Shown: positions 51,240 to 56,645 of the stretch, piece by piece
Position numbering within the stretch: the first letter of the stretch is position 1
How the letters are laid out: the number at the start of each line of letters is the position of its first letter
From: Prevotellaceae bacterium UBA2852
GTDB lineage: Bacteria; Bacteroidota; Bacteroidia; Bacteroidales; Bacteroidaceae
Assembly (NCBI GenBank): GCA_002350855.1
Contig: DEFM01000013.1
Location: forward strand, 1-56,645
DNA length: 56,645 nt
Direction of reading: 5' to 3'
Notes under the pieces: model-generated
Database searches by the model: none
Told to the model about the DNA's origin: nothing
The model's input: the letters and a program-made list of their open reading frames with translations, nothing else
Program-made: the position numbers and the translations under genes

Positions 51240-52331
51240 ATGATTCCGCAAAAGAAACGACTTTTGGGACTGACACCGACGGAGTTGAAAGCTGTTGTCG
51301 GGAGTCTTGGTATGCCTGCCTTTACAGCCAGGCAGATAGCCCAATGGCTATATGTGAAGCATGTGAAAAGCATCGACGAGATGACCAATCTCTCGAAGCA
51401 GAACCGTGCCCTTTTGGCCGAACAGTATGAAGTTGGCACGTTGGCTCCCATCGACTGTCAAAGGAGCAAGGACGGCACCATCAAATACCTGTTCCCCGTT
51501 CTTTGCGATTCAGCAGCAAAGCACGCTGAAGGGCTGTTTGTGGAAACGGTGTTTATCCCTGATAAAGACAGGGCAACGCTCTGCGTTTCGTGTCAAGTGG
51601 GCTGCAAGATGAACTGTCTGTTCTGTCAGACGGGCAAGCAGGGATGGCACGGAAACCTGACGGCTGCCGACATCCTGAACCAAATCATAGCACTGCCTGA
51701 GGTGGAACAGCTGACCAACATCGTGTTTATGGGACAAGGAGAACCGATGGACAATCTGGATGCGGTTTTGAAGACGTGCGAAATCATGACGGCCGACTGG
51801 GGATTCGCTTGGAGTCCGAAGCGCATCACCGTCAGTTCTGTGGGCGTTCGCAACAAGCTGAAACGATTCCTCGACGAGAGTGATTGTCATGTGGCTATCT
51901 CCATGCACTCGCCTCTCCATGAGCAGCGTCTGCAACTGATGCCTGCTGAGAAAGCAATGCCGCTGGAGGAAACCATCGCCCTGCTGAAACAGTATGATTT
52001 CACGCACCAGCGTCGCTGTTCGTTCGAATATATCTGCTTTGGCGGACTGAACGATACGCCGATGTATGGTCGTGAGATTGCAAAATTGCTGGAGGGACTG
52101 GAGTGTCGCGTGAACCTGATTCGATTCCACGAGATTCCAGATGTTGACCTGCCTGGCTCAGACGAGAAACGCATGGAAGCCCTGCGCGACTATCTGACCC
52201 ATCACGGCATCACGACCACTATCAGAGCCTCACGCGGACAGGACATCTTTGCGGCCTGCGGACTGCTGTCTACAGCGAAACAGTCTCAACAGTTCCCATT
52301 AAACCCATTAGACCCATCAATAAAACAATAA
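51240..52331 (+). CDS. rlmN: 23S rRNA (adenine2503-C2)-methyltransferase RlmN
   Basis: 363 aa from the ATG at 51240; the frame from 51222 would overlap the promoter. Radical-SAM motif CxxxCxxC is Cys122, Cys126, Cys129 (CKMNCLFC). The family motif GMGEPMDN appears as MGQGEPMDN. Cys340 near the C-terminus (DIFAACG) is the methyl-carrying residue. It methylates A2503 of 23S rRNA and A37 of some tRNAs. pdxA starts one base after the stop codon, so both are one operon. Confidence 0.95.
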   Translation: MIPQKKRLLGLTPTELKAVVGSLGMPAFTARQIAQWLYVKHVKSIDEMTNLSKQNRALLAEQYEVGTLAPIDCQRSKDGTIKYLFPVLCDSAAKHAEGLFVETVFIPDKDRATLCVSCQVGCKMNCLFCQTGKQGWHGNLTAADILNQIIALPEVEQLTNIVFMGQGEPMDNLDAVLKTCEIMTADWGFAWSPKRITVSSVGVRNKLKRFLDESDCHVAISMHSPLHEQRLQLMPAEKAMPLEETIALLKQYDFTHQRRCSFEYICFGGLNDTPMYGREIAKLLEGLECRVNLIRFHEIPDVDLPGSDEKRMEALRDYLTHHGITTTIRASRGQDIFAACGLLSTAKQSQQFPLNPLDPSIKQ

Positions 52332-52332
52332 T

Positions 52333-53502
52333 ATGGAAGAAAGAAAAATTCGCGTGGCAATCACGCAAGGAGATACGAACGGTGTCGGCTACGAGGTGAT
52401 TCTGAAGGTCTTTTCAGACCCGAACATTCTCGAGCTTTGCACACCTATCATCTATGGTTCGCCCAAGATAGCGTCCTATCATCGTAAGGCGCTCAATCTG
52501 GAAGTGCCCTACACCATCATCAATCATGCGGAAGAGGCTCGCGACGGAAGAGTGAACCTGTTGGCTTGCTTCGACGATGAAATCAAGATTGAAATAGGTC
52601 AGCCCTCGCAGGAAGCCGGTGCTGCAGCCCTGAAGGCGCTGGACAGAGCGATGACGGATTATCGCAGCGAACTCTACGATGTGCTGGTGACTGCGCCAAT
52701 CAACAAGGCGACTATCCAAAGCCCTGGTTTCCACTTCCCCGGTCATACGGAGTATATCGAGACCAGCGTGGGCGAAGGTCAGAAGGCACTAATGATTCTG
52801 ATGAACGAGACGCTGCGTGTAGCTCTTGTTACCACGCATTTGCCCATCAAGGACATAGCCAAAGCGATTACCAAGGAGGGCATTATCGAAAAGGCTACCA
52901 TTTTCCACAAGGCACTGAAGCGCGACTTCCGCATTTCAAGTCCTCGCATTGCCGTGCTCTCGCTGAACCCTCACGCTGGCGACAACGGACTGCTGGGTTC
53001 TGAGGAGAAGGACATCATACTGCCTGCCATCGAAAAATTGGCAGACAAGGGCATTCAGGCCTTTGGTCCTTTTGCTGCCGACGGTTTCTTCGGTTCTGGC
53101 GCATACGACCGCTTCGACGGTGTGCTGGCAATGTATCACGATCAGGGACTGGCTCCGTTCAAAACCATTGCTTTGGAGAGTGGCGTAAACTATACCGCAG
53201 GTTTGCCCATCGTGCGCACTTCGCCTGACCATGGCACGGCTTATGACATAGCCGGTAAAGGAATAGCCGACGAGAATTCTATGCGACAGGCTATCTTTAC
53301 GGCCATCGATGTGTTCCGCAATCGCCAGTTCTACGACGAACCCCTGCAAAACCCGCTGCCCAAGCTGTTCCACGAGAAGCGCGAGGATGGCGACAAGGCT
53401 CGTTTCGCTCGTCCTAAGGACATGATTAGGAAAGAGAAAGAGGGTGCCGAAAACGAGCAGGGCGAACACGCTGCTGACAAGAAAACAGTGACAGAAAGTT
53501 AA
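52333..53502 (+). CDS. pdxA: 4-hydroxythreonine-4-phosphate dehydrogenase PdxA
   Basis: 389 aa. Signature stretches are IRVAITQGDTNGVGYEVILK at the start, APINKATIQSPGFHFPGHTEY, LNPHAGDNGLLGSEE and SPDHGTAYDIAGKG. It catalyses the NAD-dependent oxidation step in pyridoxal phosphate synthesis. The C-terminal about 40 residues (EGAENEQGEHAADKK) are a charged extension beyond the family core. It follows rlmN with one base between stop and start. Confidence 0.95.
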   Translation: MEERKIRVAITQGDTNGVGYEVILKVFSDPNILELCTPIIYGSPKIASYHRKALNLEVPYTIINHAEEARDGRVNLLACFDDEIKIEIGQPSQEAGAAALKALDRAMTDYRSELYDVLVTAPINKATIQSPGFHFPGHTEYIETSVGEGQKALMILMNETLRVALVTTHLPIKDIAKAITKEGIIEKATIFHKALKRDFRISSPRIAVLSLNPHAGDNGLLGSEEKDIILPAIEKLADKGIQAFGPFAADGFFGSGAYDRFDGVLAMYHDQGLAPFKTIALESGVNYTAGLPIVRTSPDHGTAYDIAGKGIADENSMRQAIFTAIDVFRNRQFYDEPLQNPLPKLFHEKREDGDKARFARPKDMIRKEKEGAENEQGEHAADKKTVTES

Positions 53503-53541
53503 ATTTCTGCCATTGTATGCCATAATGTCAGATTTTCTTTG

Positions 53542-53549
53542 TACCTTTG
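53542..53549 (+). promoter_or_regulatory. -7 promoter box of sigma54-regulator operon
   Basis: TACCTTTG, 9 bases before the ATG at 53559, so the mRNA leader is only a few bases. Confidence 0.65.
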
Positions 53550-53558
53550 CCCGCTAAA

Positions 53559-54785
53559 ATGAAGACATCCGAACTGCAGAACATCAAATTGCGTTACAAT
53601 ATCGTAGGAAACTGCGAAGCATTGAACAACGCTATCGACGTCGCACTGAAAGTGGCGCCGATAGATTTGAGTGTGCTCATAGTCGGAGAAAGCGGTGTGG
53701 GTAAGGACATCCTGCCACGCGTCATCCACGACAATTCGCCTCGTCGTCGCGAGAAGTACTTCGCCATCAACTGCGGAGCGATTCCTGAAGGTACGATTGA
53801 CAGCGAGCTGTTCGGACATGTCAAGGGTTCATTTACAGGAGCCATCAACGACTCGCTGGGTTATTTTGGTGCTGCTAACAAAGGCACGCTGTTCCTGGAC
53901 GAGGTGGGCGAACTGCCTATGGCGACACAAGCGCGACTGCTGCGCGTGCTGGAGAATGGCGAATATATTCCCGTGGGTGCTACGGAGGTGCACAAGACTG
54001 ATGTACGTGTGGTTGCTGCTACGAATGTCAACATTCAGAAAGCCATTAGCGAAGGCCGTTTCCGCGAAGACCTCTACTATCGTCTGAACCAGGTACAGAT
54101 ACAGATGCCCCCCTTGCGCGATCGTGGTGAGGATATCGTGTTGCTGTTCCGTCTTTTCGCCCTGCAGATGGCGGAAAAGTATCGCATGGACAAAGTGGTG
54201 CTGACCGACGAAGCCAAGCTGATGCTGATGCGTTATAAATGGCCGGGAAACATCCGACAGCTGAAAAGCGTGACAGAGCAGCTCTCCGTGCTCAGTGCCG
54301 AGCGCGAGATTACACCGGAAATCCTGTCGCGCTTCATTCCTCAGGATCAGGAGAGCACCCAGCTCGCCACTATTCATTCGGAGAGCGACCGCAGCTTTGA
54401 GAACGAGCGCGAGATTCTCTATAAGATTCTCTTCGAGCTTCGTTCCAACGTCAACGACATGCGTCGCGAGATGAGCACGCTGAAAAAACAACTGGAGGAT
54501 GTGAAGGGTGGCGATAGCGCTACTCCGCTGGCTACTACCCAGCTCTCACCGATTCAGCACATGAATCCTGTAACGCCTGCGCTTGAAGATGCGGTGGCAG
54601 AGGAATATATTGAACCGGAGAATGAGCCTGAGAACCTGAATGTCAACGAATGGAGCCGTCAGGCGCTGGAAAAAGCCCTTGAGCGCAATGGTGGCAATCG
54701 CAAGAAAGCTGCTCAGGAAATGGGCATCAGCGATCGTACACTTTACAGAAGACTGAAACAATATGGACTCGATGATAAAAAGTAA
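53559..54785 (+). CDS. Sigma-54-dependent transcriptional activator, no receiver domain
   Basis: 408 aa from ATG 53559; the upstream TTG at 53547 overlaps the promoter. It starts directly with the AAA+ sigma-54 interaction domain: Walker A GESGVGKD, sigma-54 contact loop GSFTGA (residues 90-95, canonical GAFTGA), Walker B LFLDEVGELP and RFREDLYYRL. A coiled-coil linker and a Fis-type HTH (KKAAQEMGISDRTLYRRLKQ) follow. Without an N-terminal receiver it is presumably controlled by level or partner. lptE overlaps its 3' end. The target genes are not evident. Confidence 0.92.
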   Translation: MKTSELQNIKLRYNIVGNCEALNNAIDVALKVAPIDLSVLIVGESGVGKDILPRVIHDNSPRRREKYFAINCGAIPEGTIDSELFGHVKGSFTGAINDSLGYFGAANKGTLFLDEVGELPMATQARLLRVLENGEYIPVGATEVHKTDVRVVAATNVNIQKAISEGRFREDLYYRLNQVQIQMPPLRDRGEDIVLLFRLFALQMAEKYRMDKVVLTDEAKLMLMRYKWPGNIRQLKSVTEQLSVLSAEREITPEILSRFIPQDQESTQLATIHSESDRSFENEREILYKILFELRSNVNDMRREMSTLKKQLEDVKGGDSATPLATTQLSPIQHMNPVTPALEDAVAEEYIEPENEPENLNVNEWSRQALEKALERNGGNRKKAAQEMGISDRTLYRRLKQYGLDDKK

Positions 54786-55287
54786 CCTGCGCATCTGCTT
54801 GTGTCTTGCTACGACACTGCTGTTAGCAGCCTGCTCTGTGAGCTATAAGTTCAATGGAGCCAGCATCGACTACAATAAGACGAAGACCATTCAGATCAAC
54901 GACTTCCCCATCCGTTCTGCTTACGTATGGGGTCCGATGGCGCCTCTCTTTAACAATGCTTTGAAGGATCAGTTCGCCAGTCACACCAAGCTTACGCAGG
55001 TGCGACGCAATGGCGACCTTAAGATAGAAGGTGAAATTACCCAGTATCAACAGCGCAATAAGTCTGTCAGCGCCGAAGGCTACTCAGCACAGACCGAGCT
55101 TTCCATGACCGTGAATGTGCGATTCACCAACAATGCAAACCACGCTGAGGACTTTGAACGACAGTTCACAGCCACCAGCAGCTATGAGACTACCTTGTCG
55201 CTCAATGCCGTACAGGACGAACTGGTTACCCAGATGTGCAAAGAAATCTGCGACCAGATATTCAACGCTACGGTGGCGAACTGGTAG
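54772..55287 (+). CDS. lptE: LptE-like LPS-assembly lipoprotein
   Basis: 171 aa from ATG 54772; the ATG at 54763 gives three more residues. Signal with lipobox LLAAC, then SVSYKFNGASIDY. The mature part has the two-helix/beta layout of Bacteroidetes LptE (TIQINDFPIRSA, LKIEGEITQYQQR). LptE plugs the LptD barrel that inserts LPS in the outer membrane. It overlaps the activator gene by 14 bases. Assignment follows from length, lipobox and the secG neighbourhood. Confidence 0.8.
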   Translation: MIKSNLRICLCLATTLLLAACSVSYKFNGASIDYNKTKTIQINDFPIRSAYVWGPMAPLFNNALKDQFASHTKLTQVRRNGDLKIEGEITQYQQRNKSVSAEGYSAQTELSMTVNVRFTNNANHAEDFERQFTATSSYETTLSLNAVQDELVTQMCKEICDQIFNATVANW

Positions 55288-55361
55288 GACGATGGAAGAA
55301 GTAAGAGGGAAGAAGGAAGAAGGAAGAAATGATTAGTGATAAGTGATCAGTAAGAAGTGAT
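55288..55361 (+). repeat. Purine-rich simple repeat before the TPR-like gene
   Basis: Several GGAAGAA units (about 55307-55328) followed by GTGATAAGTGAT-like units. Low-complexity spacer within the lptE-secG operon. Confidence 0.6.
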
Positions 55362-56129
55362 ATGGATTTAAAGGAACTCATCAACCACCCAGAACGAATG
55401 GATCGCGACACGCTCTTTGAGTTGCGTTCTCTTTTGGCGTTGTATCCTTATTTCCAGACGGCACGTCTGCTCATGTTGCAGAACCTCTACCTGCTCCACG
55501 ACACCTCGTTCGACGAGGAACTGCGCCGTGCAGCCATCTACATCACTGACCGCAAGGTGCTATTCAATATTATTGAGGCAGCTCACTATCAACTGCGCCA
55601 GCAGACTAGTCAGGCTATCACGACGAGCGAAACAAGTGCCAGTCCCAACAGAACCGTCGACCTCATCGACAGCTTCCTCGACACCATTCCACCAGAGGAG
55701 GAAGAGGACGAGAAACAGGGCAAGCGCGCCCCTACCCCTGCCGATGCAACTATCGACTATGTGGCTTATCTGTTGCAATGCGAAGCCAACGAAAAGGCTG
55801 CACAGGAAGAGCAGACACCACAGATGAAAGGACAGAGTCTTATCGACAGTTTCCTGGAACAAGAACAAGGGCGTATCATGCTCAACGACCTGCCCTCCGA
55901 CTATTCCATCGAGGAAGAGCCTGCCGAAGAGCCTGAGGACAACGAAGAAGAATACTTCACGGAAACACTGGCCCGCATCTATATCAAGCAGGGGCGATAC
56001 CAGAAGGCTTACGACATCATCGGTCGACTCAGCAATAAGTATCCGCAAAAGAATGCATACTTTGCCGACCAGATGCGATTCTTAGAGAAATTGATAATAA
56101 ACAGTAATAAAAACAAAAATTTAAAGTAA
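55362..56129 (+). CDS. Tetratricopeptide-like hypothetical protein
   Basis: 255 aa. An N-terminal helical part (MDLKELINHPERMDRDTL, ALYPYFQTARLLMLQNLY) and a C-terminal TPR-like unit (FTETLARIYIKQGRYQKAYDIIGRLSNKYPQK) flank an acidic low-complexity middle with two copies of LIDSFL (residues about 101 and 161). The gene is regularly found between lptE and secG in Bacteroidales. No enzymatic motif. Confidence 0.8.
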   Translation: MDLKELINHPERMDRDTLFELRSLLALYPYFQTARLLMLQNLYLLHDTSFDEELRRAAIYITDRKVLFNIIEAAHYQLRQQTSQAITTSETSASPNRTVDLIDSFLDTIPPEEEEDEKQGKRAPTPADATIDYVAYLLQCEANEKAAQEEQTPQMKGQSLIDSFLEQEQGRIMLNDLPSDYSIEEEPAEEPEDNEEEYFTETLARIYIKQGRYQKAYDIIGRLSNKYPQKNAYFADQMRFLEKLIINSNKNKNLK

Positions 56130-56130
56130 C

Positions 56131-56538
56131 ATGTACACATTATTTGTAATTCTGATTGTACTGGCAGCCGTGCTCATGATCGGCATCGTGCTCATCCAGG
56201 AGTCTAAGGGAGGCGGTCTTTCTTCAAGTTTTGCCTCTTACAACCAAATTGGCGGTGTTCGCAAGACCACAGACTTCATCGAGAAGGCTACTTGGGGACT
56301 TGCAGCTGCTATGGTAATCATCAGCGTTGTATGCGCATGGGTCGCTCCAACTACCGCTACTGACAGCTCAGTAATGGAGAACATCGAGAACCCTGTAACC
56401 AACCCCAACAACCTGCCTGGTTTTGGTGCTAGTCAGCAGAAGGACGCTACTGCTCCCGCTGCTGAAGGTGGTGCCAAAGAGGCTGCTCCTGCAGCCGAGG
56501 CTCCCGCTGCTGAAACTCCTGCACAGCCTGCCAACTAA
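56131..56538 (+). CDS. secG: Preprotein translocase subunit SecG
   Basis: 135 aa. Two membrane segments (YTLFVILIVLAAVLMIGIVL and WGLAAAMVIISVVCAWV) flank the conserved LIQESKGGGLSSSFA loop of SecG. The C-terminal tail is long and Ala/Pro/Glu-rich, which is usual in Bacteroidetes SecG. It assists SecYEG. One base separates it from the TPR-like gene. Confidence 0.93.
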   Translation: MYTLFVILIVLAAVLMIGIVLIQESKGGGLSSSFASYNQIGGVRKTTDFIEKATWGLAAAMVIISVVCAWVAPTTATDSSVMENIENPVTNPNNLPGFGASQQKDATAPAAEGGAKEAAPAAEAPAAETPAQPAN

Positions 56539-56554
56539 AAGTTTTTGCAAAAAA

Positions 56555-56593
56555 GTACGGGAATTATTTGGTTATTTCAAATAAAACCCGTAC
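56555..56593. terminator. Long hairpin behind secG that overlaps the tRNA promoter
   Basis: GTACGGG (56555-56561) pairs with CCCGTAC (56587-56593) and TTATTTG (56564-56570) with CAAATAA (56578-56584), around a 7-base loop and a symmetric AA/AA bulge. Its right arm runs into the -7 box at 56591. Confidence 0.6.
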
Positions 56594-56598
56594 CTTTG
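56591..56598 (+). promoter_or_regulatory. -7 promoter box of tRNA gene
   Basis: TACCTTTG, with a TTTG at 56567-56570 as -33 element, 20 bases apart. Confidence 0.6.
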
Positions 56599-56628
56599 CA
56601 CTCGCTTTTAAGGAAGCAACCTTTGATG

Positions 56629-56645
56629 GTGCCCGTAGTTCAGTT
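56629..56645 (+). tRNA. tRNA gene, 5' end only
   Basis: GTGCCCG TA GTTCAGTT reads as a 7-base acceptor strand, the T8-A9 pair and the D-stem/loop start of a tRNA. The window ends here, so the isotype cannot be told. Confidence 0.6.

Noticed and set aside
55288..55361. Small peptide frame in the GGAAGAA repeat
   Set aside because: The 14-codon frame is pure low-complexity sequence without a promoter.
56629..56645. tRNA attachment site for the block
   Set aside because: It lies 13 kb away from the block and there is no integrase or repeated tRNA end.

Overview
The window is chromosomal DNA from a Bacteroidales bacterium, most likely a gut or rumen Prevotella-type species. Evidence: nearly every transcription unit starts behind a Bacteroidetes sigma-type promoter (TAnnTTTG, sometimes with an upstream TTTG). 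Shine-Dalgarno sequences are mostly absent. The gene types also fit: SSS symporters next to glycosidases, DUF4143 ATPases, BspA-like and WG-repeat proteins, a DUF4922/SpoIID fusion, and the rlmN-pdxA-sigma54 regulator-lptE-secG order.

Layout. (1) 1-6864: end of a carbohydrate-utilisation operon, all on +. It holds a beta-helix enzyme (cut by the window edge), a YicI-like GH31 alpha-xylosidase, a sodium:solute symporter and a secreted GH127-type (DUF1680) enzyme. A 22-codon stub at 6872 looks like the truncated start of the next operon gene. (2) About 6.9-43.2 kb: an AT-richer accessory block dense in nucleic-acid enzymes and orphan genes. It contains two DUF4143 ATPases; a HelD-like helicase / PLD-DEAD-DUF3427 helicase / NUDIX operon; a PARG-like macrodomain protein with a small PD-(D/E)XK-fold protein; a 976-aa multi-HTH protein ending in a HEPN-like RNxxxH motif; a YbjN-like protein with a 2H phosphoesterase; an orphan gene behind a long structured leader; SbcCD; a three-gene operon (orphan, sigma-70 factor, AAA+ ATPase); an NrtR-like NUDIX regulator; an AddAB-like helicase-nuclease pair; WG and LRR proteins; and a paralogue of the primary sigma factor. 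No integrase, transposase or CRISPR array is visible. (3) 43.2-43.8 kb: a gene-poor junction with two tandem homologous hairpin elements, an antisense 55-codon ORF and duplicated promoters. (4) 43.8-56.6 kb: ordinary chromosome. It holds a CysE-like acetyltransferase, a lipoprotein, a candidate sRNA, an AmpG-like MFS transporter with a GxxExxY protein, a 1224-aa glycosyltransferase/DUF4922/SpoIID fusion, rlmN, pdxA, a sigma-54 activator, lptE, a TPR-like protein, secG and the first bases of a tRNA.

How the genes may work together. The left operon would import and hydrolyse xylosyl- and arabinosyl-containing plant glycans. The central block concentrates DNA-end processing (SbcCD, AddAB-like), helicases with nuclease domains, NUDIX and ADP-ribose enzymes, a HEPN candidate and its own sigma factors. 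That combination suggests defence or DNA repair with dedicated transcription control, but this is inference. The most unusual signals are the HTH-HEPN protein, the mutually exclusive leader hairpins at 22.54-22.59 kb, the 33-bp-period repeats at 29.79 kb, and the tandem hairpins with compensatory changes at 43.4-43.55 kb.
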